A stretch of DNA of 64,000 nt. It comes from Dysgonomonadaceae bacterium zrk40 (GTDB lineage: Bacteria; Bacteroidota; Bacteroidia; Bacteroidales; Dysgonomonadaceae). The position numbers were made by a program, and so were the translations under genes. This document shows, in pieces, positions 9,318 to 19,000 of the stretch (within the stretch, counting starts at the first letter, position 1; every line of letters begins with the position of its first letter). Location: positions 1,426,001 to 1,490,000 of the forward strand of contig CP070276.1 of assembly GCA_016916535.1 (NCBI GenBank), given 5' to 3'. Below the pieces are notes generated by a model. The model was not told the DNA's origin. It did no database searches and worked only from the letters and a program-made list of their open reading frames with translations.

Positions 9318-11807
9318 ATGCGTCTCTCAGAACTTAAAACCGGACAAAAAGCCTATATCACCAGGGTGAATGGCAGCGGCGCTTTCCGCAAGCGGATCCT
9401 CGAGATGGGATTCGTTAGGGGGGAGGAGGTACGTTCCATCCTGAATGCCCCGCTGAAGGATCCCATCAAATATGAGATCATGGAGTATGAGGTCTCCCTG
9501 CGCCGCAGCGAAGCGGTGATGGTGGAGGTATCGGTACTGGCCTCGGACGCACTTGCAAGAACAGATGATGATGGAATGCTCACAGAAGTGGAGCAATCGC
9601 AGAACGGATATCATCCGGCATATTCACACAACGGAAACAACAACGGCAGTCTCGAAACAGAGAAGAACATCCGGGTAGCCATGATAGGCAACCCCAATGC
9701 GGGGAAAACCTCCATCTTCAACCTCGCTTCCGGGGCACACGAGCATGTGGGCAACTACAGCGGTGTCACCGTCAACTCGAAGGAGGGAACGCTGACTCAC
9801 CAAGGATACACCTTCACACTGACCGACCTGCCAGGCACCTACTCCCTTTCGGCCTACACCCCCGAAGAACTCTTCGTGCGCAAGCATATCCTGGAAGAGA
9901 AACCGGACGTGATCATCAACGTGGTCTCCGCCTCAGCGCTGGAGCGCAACCTCTACCTCACCACCGAGCTGATCGACCTGGAGGTGCCGGTAGTGATCGC
10001 CCTCAACATGTACGATGAGCTGGAACAGAGCGGTCGCACTTTCGACCATAAGACCTTCTCCGAACTGATCAACACACCGATGGTGCCTACGGTCGGTAAA
10101 AGAGGTGAAGGGATCCCACAACTGCTGGAGGAGGTGATTGCGGTGTACCGGCAAAAAGAGTACAAGTATGTGCAGATACCCTATGGACGGGTGCCGGAGA
10201 AATCGATCGCCATCATGGAGCGGGAGCTGTCGGTTACAGAAGCAACGCGTTGGAAAGTACCGCTTCGCTACCTCAGCATCAAGTTGCTGGAGGGGGACAA
10301 GGATGTGGAGCGACAGGTGAGACAACTGCGTGAGCAGGAGAAGATCCTGGCACGGCGCGACAAGGAGCGGGCATATATGGAGAAGCTGCTGCGGGAAGAT
10401 CCGGAGTCGGCTTTTACCAACGCCCGTTACGGCTTCATCGCCGGGGGATTGAAAGAGACCCTGAGCGAGAAGACCCAGTTCGCCGACAGTACCAAACTGA
10501 TAGACACCCTGGTGACGCACAAGTACCTGGGCTTCCCCCTCTTCTTCGTATTTCTTTGGTTGATGTTCGAGGCCACCTTCCGGCTGGGGGGCTATCCCAT
10601 GGCAGCCATCGAATGGTTGGTGGAGCAACTGGGCAACCTGGTAAGAGGAAACATGGCAGAGGGACCACTCAAAGACCTGATCGTGGACGGCGTTATCGGC
10701 GGCGTGGGAGGCGTGATCGTCTTCCTTCCCAACATCGTGATCCTCTACCTCTTCATCGCCTTCATGGAGGACTCGGGCTACATGGCCCGGGCCGCCTTCA
10801 TCATGGACAAGGTGATGCACCGCATAGGCCTCCACGGCAAGTCGTTCATACCCCTCATCATGGGTTTCGGCTGCAACGTGCCGGCCATCATGGCCACCCG
10901 CACCATCGAGAGCCGCAGCAGCCGTATGATCACCATGTTCATCGTCCCCTTCATGTCCTGCAGCGCCCGCCTGCCGGTATACATCCTCTTTGTGAGTGCC
11001 TTCTTCCCTTCGAGCGGGAGCCTCATCCTGTTGGGACTATACGCCTTCGGCATACTGATTGCGGCTCTCACGGCGCGGCTCTTCCGTGACACCCTTTTCA
11101 AGGAGGAGGAGACCCCCTTCGTGATGGAGCTGCCCCCCTACCGCATGCCCACGCTCAAGTCGGTCACTACCCACATGTGGGACCGCTCGCGGCAGTACCT
11201 GCAGAAGATGGGGGGTCCCATCCTGATCGGCTCCATCATCATCTGGTTCCTGGGCTACTTCCCCCACAACAAGGAACGCGAAGCTGCTTTCGACGGGCAG
11301 ATCGCACAGGCAGAAATGCAGCACGCTGCGGGCAGCATCAACGAGGAAGAGCTCGAAGTGAAGATCAGCGAGATTGAACACAACCGCAACACAGAACACC
11401 AGGTAAACTCCTACATCGGACAGATCGGTCATTTCATGGAGCCGGTGATGCGGCCGCTCGGGTTCGACTGGAAGATATCAGTGAGCCTCCTTTCGGGGAT
11501 GGCCGCCAAGGAGATCGTGATCAGCACCATGGGGGTGCTCTACACCGGTGACAGCGAAGACCAGCAGTCGCTGAAGGAGCGGCTGCAATCGGAGAGTTAC
11601 GCCGACGGAACACCTGTCTTCACCCCGTTGGTGATCGCCGGGTTCCTGCTCTTCGTGCTGATCTATTTCCCCTGCATCGCCACCATCGTCGCCATCAAGG
11701 AGGAGTCACACTCCTGGGGATGGGCACTCTTCAGCGTCTTCTACTCCACCGGCCTGGCCTGGCTTGTCGCCTTCCTGGTCTTCCAGGTGGGGAGCCTGTT
11801 CGTGTAG
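9318..11807 (+). CDS. feoB: FeoA-FeoB fusion ferrous iron transporter (829 aa)
   Basis: Inner-membrane Fe(II) uptake protein. The N-terminal FeoA SH3-like domain (about 1-75, MRLSELKTGQKAYITR... ending near VSVL) is joined by a linker to the FeoB G domain. G motifs are visible: GNPNAGKT (about 124-131), DLPGTYSLSAYTPEE as switch II, and LNMYDE for G4. The polytopic core follows with two gate repeats including MGFGCNVPAIMATR and SGMAAKEIVISTMG. A Lys/Glu-rich loop (about 640-690) divides the halves. Start chosen at 9318 because the -7 box lies at 9282-9289. Fusion with FeoA is common in Bacteroidota. The small Cys-rich protein gene 51 bases downstream completes a feo operon. Confidence 0.96.
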   Translation: MRLSELKTGQKAYITRVNGSGAFRKRILEMGFVRGEEVRSILNAPLKDPIKYEIMEYEVSLRRSEAVMVEVSVLASDALARTDDDGMLTEVEQSQNGYHPAYSHNGNNNGSLETEKNIRVAMIGNPNAGKTSIFNLASGAHEHVGNYSGVTVNSKEGTLTHQGYTFTLTDLPGTYSLSAYTPEELFVRKHILEEKPDVIINVVSASALERNLYLTTELIDLEVPVVIALNMYDELEQSGRTFDHKTFSELINTPMVPTVGKRGEGIPQLLEEVIAVYRQKEYKYVQIPYGRVPEKSIAIMERELSVTEATRWKVPLRYLSIKLLEGDKDVERQVRQLREQEKILARRDKERAYMEKLLREDPESAFTNARYGFIAGGLKETLSEKTQFADSTKLIDTLVTHKYLGFPLFFVFLWLMFEATFRLGGYPMAAIEWLVEQLGNLVRGNMAEGPLKDLIVDGVIGGVGGVIVFLPNIVILYLFIAFMEDSGYMARAAFIMDKVMHRIGLHGKSFIPLIMGFGCNVPAIMATRTIESRSSRMITMFIVPFMSCSARLPVYILFVSAFFPSSGSLILLGLYAFGILIAALTARLFRDTLFKEEETPFVMELPPYRMPTLKSVTTHMWDRSRQYLQKMGGPILIGSIIIWFLGYFPHNKEREAAFDGQIAQAEMQHAAGSINEEELEVKISEIEHNRNTEHQVNSYIGQIGHFMEPVMRPLGFDWKISVSLLSGMAAKEIVISTMGVLYTGDSEDQQSLKERLQSESYADGTPVFTPLVIAGFLLFVLIYFPCIATIVAIKEESHSWGWALFSVFYSTGLAWLVAFLVFQVGSLFV

Positions 11808-11858
11808 GATTAACGAAAGGTTATCGAACCAATTAAAGAATACAATTGTTTAGAAGAT

Positions 11859-12020
11859 ATGGATCTGCAGCTATTTATCGTTATCATCATCGGCATCGTC
11901 GTGGGAATCATCCTCCTGCGACAGATCTACCACTTCTTTTTCATACAGAAAGACCACACACGCTGCGGAGGCTGCAACATGTGTGATCTGCCGAAGAAAG
12001 AGTCCTCCACAGGAGCATAG
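11859..12020 (+). CDS. FeoB-associated Cys-rich membrane protein (53 aa)
   Basis: Very short gene, 53 codons plus TAG. One N-terminal transmembrane helix (about residues 5-20, Ile/Val-rich) is followed by aromatic residues and a Cys cluster CGGCNMC at about 37-43, then a Lys/Ser tail. This is the layout of the FeoB-associated Cys-rich membrane proteins seen next to feoB in Bacteroidota and Firmicutes, which may stand in for FeoC. It begins 51 bases after the feoAB stop on the same strand with no terminator between. The cluster could bind Fe(II) or an Fe-S centre (inference). Real-gene status rests on position, frame and motif. Confidence 0.82.
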   Translation: MDLQLFIVIIIGIVVGIILLRQIYHFFFIQKDHTRCGGCNMCDLPKKESSTGA

Positions 12021-12108
12021 TCCTGTTTCTCTATTCATCACCATAGGATACCACAGCTGTGTGATAACATGTGCAGCGATATCTGTTTAACCTCTAAAAA
12101 AAGTGATT

Positions 12109-12621
12109 ATGAAACCCATTCGATGGATCATTCTGCTGTCATTTCTGGGATTGTTCTGCATGACCTCCTGCGAAAAAGAGGTTAAAGAATGGACCGAATT
12201 GCCCCCAGAAACACAGAAAGGAGCAAATACCATTGGCTGCCTGGTAAACGGAGAGTTGTGGGCGACAAGTAAGCTACCAGGTATATATAAATTCCCTCCA
12301 ATGAAGGCGGAGTATAGAGACTACGGTAACTATATACATTTAGATTTCTATGCGGGAGGGAAAGAGGGTAGAATGGGATTTTTTATAAAAAATCCAAAGC
12401 TCGGTTCCAATAGTGGAAGGGTATCTTGTGGATTTGATCTTTACCCAGAATGTACCGTACTGGTATATGATTTTGCAGGTATTTACATCACTAAGATGGA
12501 TTTAGAGAATAAAATTTTAAGCGGTCGTTTTGCGTTCGAAGTACCCTGTACAGAGGATGCAAACAATGTATTGCATATTACCGAAGGCCGTTTTGATTTG
12601 TATATGAGTGTACTCAGGTAA
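12109..12621 (+). CDS. Lipoprotein, DUF6252-like (170 aa)
   Basis: Exported lipoprotein of unknown function. The ATG at 12109 is preferred over an in-frame GTG at 12103. The signal runs MKPIRWIILLS to the lipobox MTSC with Cys22. The mature part opens with PPETQKGANTIGCLVNGELW, which resembles the DUF6252 family start (recognition from memory, moderate certainty). The rest is beta-rich, with little charge patterning and no catalytic motif. Base composition is clearly more A/T-rich than the surrounding 50-plus percent GC genes, suggesting separate acquisition. A signal-peptide ORF cut by element E1 follows immediately. Confidence 0.75.
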   Translation: MKPIRWIILLSFLGLFCMTSCEKEVKEWTELPPETQKGANTIGCLVNGELWATSKLPGIYKFPPMKAEYRDYGNYIHLDFYAGGKEGRMGFFIKNPKLGSNSGRVSCGFDLYPECTVLVYDFAGIYITKMDLENKILSGRFAFEVPCTEDANNVLHITEGRFDLYMSVLR

Positions 12622-12640
12622 TACAATCTTAAAAAATGTC

Positions 12641-12802
12641 ATGAAAAAAATATTACTTTTTTTATTATTGCTTCATCTATGTTTGGCAATTCATGCGCAA
12701 AGAGGCTGTCTCAATATACAAATGAGATGGCTTTTTTTCATCCCAGACACTAAGATTCGCCTTATATGGCTTTTTACTGCGTATCAATTCAGTCGTAACT
12801 GA
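12641..12802 (+). pseudogene. Signal-peptide ORF truncated by element E1
   Basis: An ATG 19 bases after the lipoprotein stop opens a textbook signal peptide (MKKILLFLLLLHLCLAIHAQ). The reading frame then runs straight into the left terminal repeat of element E1 and stops at 12802 inside the element, giving 53 residues of which only about 20 look like native protein. On the far side of E1 no continuation of a secreted protein is evident before the convergent gene at 13032. The simplest reading is a small secreted protein destroyed by E1 insertion. Confidence 0.55.
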
Positions 12803-12955
12803 CTCTAATATGGTTCGAATCTATTAGAACCATATTAGTACGAGATTAGAACTTGTAACGAAGAAGGTAGGTTGTCTCTTCCTGAAATAGGGCTACTCAA
12901 ACTGTAACCTATAAACAGAAAAAGGCCATCTCATACGATGAGACAGCCTCTTTGC
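12697..12955. repeat. Element E1: hairpin-capped, palindrome-centred non-coding element
   Basis: About 259 bp bounded by 17-bp perfect inverted repeats (GCAAAGAGGCTGTCTCA at 12697-12713 and its complement at 12939-12955). Similarity extends inward through TGAGATGGC plus a T-run. Each end is itself a hairpin (GGCTGTCTCA/TGAGATGGCT with wobble pairs) followed by T5-T7 on the inner side, so both resemble inward-pointing terminators. The centre holds a perfect 12-bp palindrome (CTAATATGGTTC at 12805-12816, complement at 12827-12838). No ORF inside. The architecture matches element E2, and both carry GATTCGCCT left of centre. No clear target duplication. MITE-like, or a structured RNA gene. Confidence 0.65.
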
Positions 12956-13031
12956 AAGATTTCCAGTCATTGGAGATATCCTATCCCCCGTAACCTCTTA
13001 TATCCTCCGAGTGCTACAATAACCCCTTCTC

Positions 13032-14918
13032 TTATCCCAACAACCGCTTCAATACGTTGAGGTTATTATCTGAGTCGGGCTTCTTCCCTTCTGCCGTATG
13101 CAGTTCTGCAATCCGGTCGGCATAGTTCTCATACACCTTGTGCTTCACGATCTTCATGGTGGAGTTGACCATCCCGTTTTTCTCGCTAAACGGCTCCTCG
13201 ATCACCGCGAAGGCGGAGGGAATCCAGCGGTAGGGGAAAAGGCCATCGTGCTTTCCACCCTTCATATAGGCCGCGATCTCACCGGCGATGATGCGTGCCG
13301 CCTCTGTCGGATCGGAGGTGCGCCGTTTCAGCGCCTCCCGGTTGAGGGTCAGCAGCGCCGTGGTGTAGGGGCTCTGGTTGTTGTGCAGCACGCACTGGTC
13401 GATGTACTCCGACTGGGCCATGATCGACTCCTCTATCCCCTCGGGTGAGAACTTCTCGCCATCGTTGCTGATCAACAGCGACTTGGTGCGTCCCAGCACA
13501 TAGAGGTAGTCGTCGCTGTCGAGGTAACCCATGTCACCGGTGCGGAGCCAGCCGTCGACGATGGTTTCTGCCGTCGCCTCAGGATTCTTCCAGTAGCCCT
13601 TCATCACGTTGCCTCCCCTGATCAGGATCTCACCCTTCTCACCCACCGGCAGCGGGTTCATCGCCTCGTCGCCGATGCGAATCTTCATGCGCGGCATGGT
13701 TTTGCCCGAGGAGCCCAGCTTATGGGCCTGCGCAGAGTTGGCGGAGATGATGGGCGATGCCTCCGAGAGGCCGTAGCCCTGGTACATGGGTATGCCGATG
13801 GCATAGAAGAAACGTTGTAGCTCGATGTCGAGCAGGGCACCACCTCCGATGAAGTACTCCAGGTTGCTGGCGAAACTCTGTCGGATCTTCGAGAAGATCA
13901 TCCTGTCGTAGAAGGCGACCAGCGGTTTCAGCAGTGCCCGCTTGCCACGACCGCGGTTGTACCCATCGCCGTTGTAGGCATAGGCCACCTTCAGTCCCTG
14001 GCGGAATAGACGCCAGGCGGTTTTGCCCTGCTTCTCGATCCCCGCCTCGATGTTCTTCCGGAAGTTGGAGGCCAGCGCCGGCACGCTCATCAGCAGGTGG
14101 GGGTTGATCGCCTTCATGCTCTTGGGCACGTTGCGCAGTATCTCCATGGCACTCTTGCCGGCTGCCACCGAGGCGATGGCGGCACCGCATTTCATGAAGG
14201 CATAGATGCCGGCTGTATGTCCGAAGGAGTGATCCCACGGCAGGATCAGTAACGTACGGAAATAAGAAGGGATGCCGTTGAGGTGGTCCACCGCCTGCTC
14301 CACATTGCAGACATAATTGTCGTGCGACAGCATGATCCCCTTGGGGTTGGCCGTGGTGCCGGAGGTGTAGGAGATGTTGGCGAGGCTGTCGGGCTCTACC
14401 GCGGCCATCCTTTCCTCCACCTGTTTCCTGTCGGCGGTGAGCAGGGCATCGCCCAATTCCAGTACCTTGTCGAAATAGATCTCATCGTCCGCAACCTCAT
14501 CGACCGGATCGAGCAGGATGTAGCGTTTCACCGTGGTGAACAGCTCCTTCATGGGCCGCAGCTTCGCGATCTGCTGGTCGGAAGCCAGCACCATCACCGA
14601 GTCGGAGTGGTTGACACGGAAAGTGATGTCCTGCACCGTCTCCAGCTTCACCGAGAGCGGCACGCAGACAGCCCCGGCGTGGAGCACACCCAGTTCACCC
14701 AGCACCCAGTTGTTCTTCCCCTCCGAGATGAGCGACACCCGCTCACCTGCACCGAGGCCCAATGCCATCAGGCCCGCCGCGAAGCGGATCGATTGTTCCT
14801 GTACTTCCCTGAAGGTAAGTGATGTGTAATCTGTCCCGTTGCGCGCTTCATAAAGGAAAGAGCGCTCTCCATATTTCTCCACTGTCTCCTGCAGCAGTGC
14901 GATGATTGTTTTTCCCAT
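13032..14918 (-). CDS. AMP-forming long-chain acyl-CoA synthetase (628 aa)
   Basis: Adenylate-forming enzyme activating fatty acids with ATP and CoA. Signature motifs: P-loop YTSGTTANPKGIMLSHDN (about residue 180), GYGLSEASPI (about 380), TGDMGYLDSDDYLYVLGRTK with the hinge (about 470-490). The ATG at 14918 is taken because the 82 upstream codons are Arg/Trp-rich non-family sequence; from MGKTIIALLQETVEKYG the protein aligns with the family start. It lies 22 bases after the RND adaptor stop on the same strand, so may be read through from that operon, though no functional link is obvious. Long-chain specificity is inferred from size and overall form. Confidence 0.9.
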   Translation of the reverse strand: MGKTIIALLQETVEKYGERSFLYEARNGTDYTSLTFREVQEQSIRFAAGLMALGLGAGERVSLISEGKNNWVLGELGVLHAGAVCVPLSVKLETVQDITFRVNHSDSVMVLASDQQIAKLRPMKELFTTVKRYILLDPVDEVADDEIYFDKVLELGDALLTADRKQVEERMAAVEPDSLANISYTSGTTANPKGIMLSHDNYVCNVEQAVDHLNGIPSYFRTLLILPWDHSFGHTAGIYAFMKCGAAIASVAAGKSAMEILRNVPKSMKAINPHLLMSVPALASNFRKNIEAGIEKQGKTAWRLFRQGLKVAYAYNGDGYNRGRGKRALLKPLVAFYDRMIFSKIRQSFASNLEYFIGGGALLDIELQRFFYAIGIPMYQGYGLSEASPIISANSAQAHKLGSSGKTMPRMKIRIGDEAMNPLPVGEKGEILIRGGNVMKGYWKNPEATAETIVDGWLRTGDMGYLDSDDYLYVLGRTKSLLISNDGEKFSPEGIEESIMAQSEYIDQCVLHNNQSPYTTALLTLNREALKRRTSDPTEAARIIAGEIAAYMKGGKHDGLFPYRWIPSAFAVIEEPFSEKNGMVNSTMKIVKHKVYENYADRIAELHTAEGKKPDSDNNLNVLKRLLG

Positions 14919-14940
14919 ACTATTGCCTATTTTTATATTT

Positions 14941-16056
14941 TTATTCCAGATGAATGTTGTATGCTCCCTTTGTGAGAATCTGCCGATGGGTGAGGCCCGA
15001 GAGAATCTCCGTGAATCCACCCTGTCGCCTCCCGACCGATACCTCCACCGGTTGAAACAGATAGCGGCCCTCCTCCTGTTTCTCCAGTGCCAGCACCACG
15101 TAACCGGCCTCGGTCTGAAGGAGCGCCTCGTCGGGCAGTGCGGCAACCGTCTCACTCGCAGCAATCACTTCGGCTTGCACAAACTCGTTGGCCACCGGAT
15201 TCACCGGTGTGGGTTCGGTAAGCGAGGCATAACAGGAAACAGCTTTTGTCTCTGCATCAACGGCAACCCCGATGGCGTGAATCACCGCCCCGTACACCTC
15301 ATCAGAATGAGCGGTTCGATAACGAACGACCTGACCGCGCTGCAGTGAGGCAACAGTGGAAGCAAATAGTGAGAGCTTCAACTGCAGCCTACCCGGATCA
15401 ACTATTTCGAGCAGCTCGCTCTGTGGCTCCATGTAGCTGCCAAGGTGAACCCCCATCGAAGAAATGTTTCCGGTGACGGGGGAGACGATCTGGTAGGATT
15501 CATACAATGTGCCACCTTCAATCTTATCGGCCTGGAGCCCCATCGCCTCCATCTTCATTTTCAATCCACGATATTGCACCTGTGACCGCTTAAACTCACT
15601 GTCAGCCAGCATGAACTCCTTTTCGGAGGTGACCTGCTCCTCATAAAGCGACTGAAGTCGCTGATGTTCGATCTGCAACCGTCTGTATTGAGCAGCAGCC
15701 TCGGCAAACTGTGTCTGGATATCGATCACTTCATTCCCCCCGATCTCCAGCAACGGTTGACCTTTTTTCACCGACTGACCGCTCCTGCAGGAGATACGTT
15801 GAATGATTCCTCCCACCGGAGCACTTATTACTGCCATCCCTTCAGGCAAAGGTACCACTTCTCCATTGCATTTGACAATCTTTTCGAACAGGATTGTATC
15901 AGCCTGCCCGAGTTGCATCCGGTCACTGGCAAACTGCTGGTCGGTGATTACCACCCTCCCCGGGTCCTCTCTGTCCGGCTCCTTCTGCGTGACACAGGCA
16001 GTGAGCAGAATAAGCCCTATGCAAAAAAGAGATAAAAAAGATGTCGTTGTTTTCAT
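14941..16056 (-). CDS. RND efflux periplasmic adaptor lipoprotein, CusB/CzcB-like (371 aa)
   Basis: Membrane-fusion protein joining an inner-membrane RND pump to its outer-membrane channel. Lipobox LLTAC with Cys21. The biotinyl-lipoyl-like half motifs flank a long helical hairpin (about 120-175, rich in Q/E/R/L); the beta-barrel domain follows at about 200-290 and a C-terminal membrane-proximal domain ends the protein. The start overlaps the stop of the fused pump gene by four bases (16053-16056), so the two are translationally coupled. No His/Met-rich N-terminal metal site is obvious, so the cation is not predictable; Cu/Ag or Zn/Co/Cd are the family's usual substrates. Confidence 0.9.
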   Translation of the reverse strand: MKTTTSFLSLFCIGLILLTACVTQKEPDREDPGRVVITDQQFASDRMQLGQADTILFEKIVKCNGEVVPLPEGMAVISAPVGGIIQRISCRSGQSVKKGQPLLEIGGNEVIDIQTQFAEAAAQYRRLQIEHQRLQSLYEEQVTSEKEFMLADSEFKRSQVQYRGLKMKMEAMGLQADKIEGGTLYESYQIVSPVTGNISSMGVHLGSYMEPQSELLEIVDPGRLQLKLSLFASTVASLQRGQVVRYRTAHSDEVYGAVIHAIGVAVDAETKAVSCYASLTEPTPVNPVANEFVQAEVIAASETVAALPDEALLQTEAGYVVLALEKQEEGRYLFQPVEVSVGRRQGGFTEILSGLTHRQILTKGAYNIHLE

Positions 16057-19000
16057 TGTTCAGACAGATAATTCAACATTAGTGTTACACGGTTGTAATC
16101 CTGCAGGTTGTCCAGGTATTCCAGTTTGATCTGCAGCGCAGTCTCCATGCTTGCAGTAAACCGGAAGAAATCGATCTCGCCGGCATCAAAACTGAGGCGG
16201 GCAGTGCGTGTTATTTCATCGTAGAGGCGACTTCCCTCCTCGTTGTAGTAGTCAAGCCGATCACGGAATTTCAGATGGGCATTCATCAATTCCTTTTGTT
16301 TATCCCTCATCCGCCTGATCTCATATTCCGTGAAATTGCGTGTTGCATCGGCTGTGATCCGGGAAGCTTTGATCTTGGACCTCTGTGGGCCGAAAAAGAG
16401 AGGGATGGAGATGCCGGCTTCAAATCCGTGGTAATAACGGGAGTGGTCGTGAAAATTGGTTCCCAGGAAATAGTTTAGTGAGATATCGGGCAACAGCTTC
16501 TTCTGCTCCACACCCACATTGGCCCTGCTGAGCGCTTCCCTGTTGAGTAACCAGCGATAGAAAGGGGTTGATTCCACCTCCCTGTGGGTGAGAGGCAGCT
16601 CCTGTATCTCCGGGGAGACCACGAACAGGGTGTCGGTCCCCATCAGCCGCCTGAGTTGCTGCAGGGCATCATCAAGCTGGTAATCCAGCCCCCGCAGCTG
16701 TTGATCGAGTTGCTGTTGTCTGGCGCTGATGTTAAGCAAATCCAGGTTGCTGATCATACCGGAACGGTTTTTGAGGGTTGCACCCCGGAAAATCTCCCTG
16801 TAGAGACTGTCGATGCCGGCATAGATCCTCTTCTTCTCCTGCAGCACCTGCAAACCGAGGTATCCCATGGAAACCTCCCTGATCAGCTCCTCCTGCCGGA
16901 TAGAGAGCTCATCAACTGAGAGATTCCGTTCCACCCGTTTCACCTCCCGTTCGGCCCTGTAGAGGGAAGGAAAAAGGAAGTTCTGCGACACCCCCACCAC
17001 ATGAAGGGGATAGTTGTTCAGGGCGATGTTGTTCTGGTCGGTACCGTAGGTCAGGGTTGTCTTGTCGAAAGCCTCTACCGATCCGGTCAGCACCTCCAGC
17101 GCTTCAGACTGCAGCGCATAGGCTTTCACTGATTTGTTGTGACGGAGGGCAATGGCAATCGCCTCATCGAGGGTAATCTCATTCTCCCCTCCACTCTCCT
17201 GCGCGGTGATGCCTGCAAGAGGGAGCAACAGCAACAGCAGCAGGGTAATTGTTTTTTTGCGGATCAGGCGGAACGGGAAGAACTTCACCCCACTGACATT
17301 GGAGAAGATCTCGAACATCAGCGGCAAGGCGATCAGCGTCAGCATGGTGGAGGTGAAAAGCCCTCCGATGACAACGGTCGCAAGCGGCCGTTGTACCTCA
17401 GCCCCGGCACCCGTGGAGAGGGCCATCGGCAAGAAGCCCATCGCAGCCGCCCCGGCAGTTAACATGACCGGGCGCAACCGGTCTTTGGTGCCACGGATTA
17501 CCAGCTCGCGCAACGACATACCCCCCTCCTCTCTCAGCTCTTTCAGATGTTCAATCAGCACGATCCCGTTCAACACGGCAATTCCGAACAGGGCGATGAA
17601 GCCGATTCCTGCCGACACGCTGAAAGGCATCCCGCGCAACCAGAGCAGAAACACCCCACCCACCGTTGCAAGGGGTATGGCGGTGAAGATCATCACGGCA
17701 TCTTTCAGCGATTTAAAGGCAAAGTGCAGGAAGATAAAGATCAGCAGCAGGGCCACCGGGACAGCCACCATCAATCGTCTTGTTGCATTCTGGAGATTCT
17801 CAAACTGGCCTCCGTAAGTGATGTAGACGCCCGGCCGCAGGGTTACCTGCTCTTCAATCACCGTCTGTATATCATTCACCACCGACTGTAGGTCTCTGTT
17901 TCGCACGTTGACGCTGACCACCACCCTTCGGTGCGTGTTCTCTCTCGAGATTCTGGCAGGCCCCTCCGCATACTGAATATCGGCCAACTCTGACAGAGGG
18001 ATTTGCTGACCATTCGGGAGGGGCACATTCAACCGAACGATGTCATCGATATCCCTGCGGTGGAGCGTGTCGAAACGGACCACAAGGTCGAACCGCCTCT
18101 CCCCCTCGAAGACCACGCCCGCCGCTTCGCCGCCAAAGGCAGCAGCGAGGTAGCTGTTCAGCGTGCGGATATCCACCCCGTAATAGGCGATTTTAGCACG
18201 GTCATAGTCTATTTTTATCTGAGGCAGACCGGCGGTCTTCTCCAGGATCACATCACCTGCACCGGGGATCTCTTCGATCAGTGTCTTGATCTCATTTGCC
18301 TTGCGGTCTATATAGTCCAGGTCGTCACCAAATATCTTTACCGCGATATCGGAACGGACACCGGTAATCAGTTCGTTGAAGCGCATTTCGATGGGCTGCG
18401 TGAACTCATACTCGATGCCCGGGATGACGCTGAGCGCTTCTTTGAACCTGTCGGCCAGCTCCTCCTTGCTGCTGGCACTGGTCCAGCTCTTACGTGGTTT
18501 CAGCTTGATGATCATATCGATCTCCTCCATCGACATCGGGTCGGTGGGCACCTCGGCGGCACCAATGCGGCTAACAATTTTATCCACCTCGGGGAACTCA
18601 CGGGTCAGGATCTGCTCCATCCGGGTGGTCAGTTCAATGGTTTTGGAGAGAGAGGTACCTGTCTTCAACACAGGCTGTATCACAAAGTCACCCTCGTCGA
18701 GCGTGGGCACAAACTCGCCCCCTATGCGGGTGAAGAGGAAGAGGGTGAGCAGCAGTGAGAGCAGTGCCGCCCCAAGCACCGTTCTCTTGTGGTTGGTGGC
18801 CCAGCTTATCACCGGCGTGTAGGCGCGGTGGGCTAGTTCCATAAACCTGTCGGAGAGATTACGCCTGCCGGGGCGTACCGGTCGCAAAAAGAGAGAGGAA
18901 GCCACCGGGAGCCAGGTGAGTCCCATGATCATTGCCCCGATGATGGCAAAACAGAAGGAGAGTGCCATCGGCTTGAACATCTTACCCTCCACACCACTCA

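Noticed and set aside
12690-12962. Target-site duplication for element E1
   Set aside because: Flanks (GCGCAA left, TTGCAA right) are similar but not a clean direct repeat, so none is claimed.
14919-15164. 82-codon N-terminal extension of the acyl-CoA synthetase
   Set aside because: It overlaps the adaptor gene, is Arg/Trp-rich, and the family N-terminus begins at the ATG at 14918.
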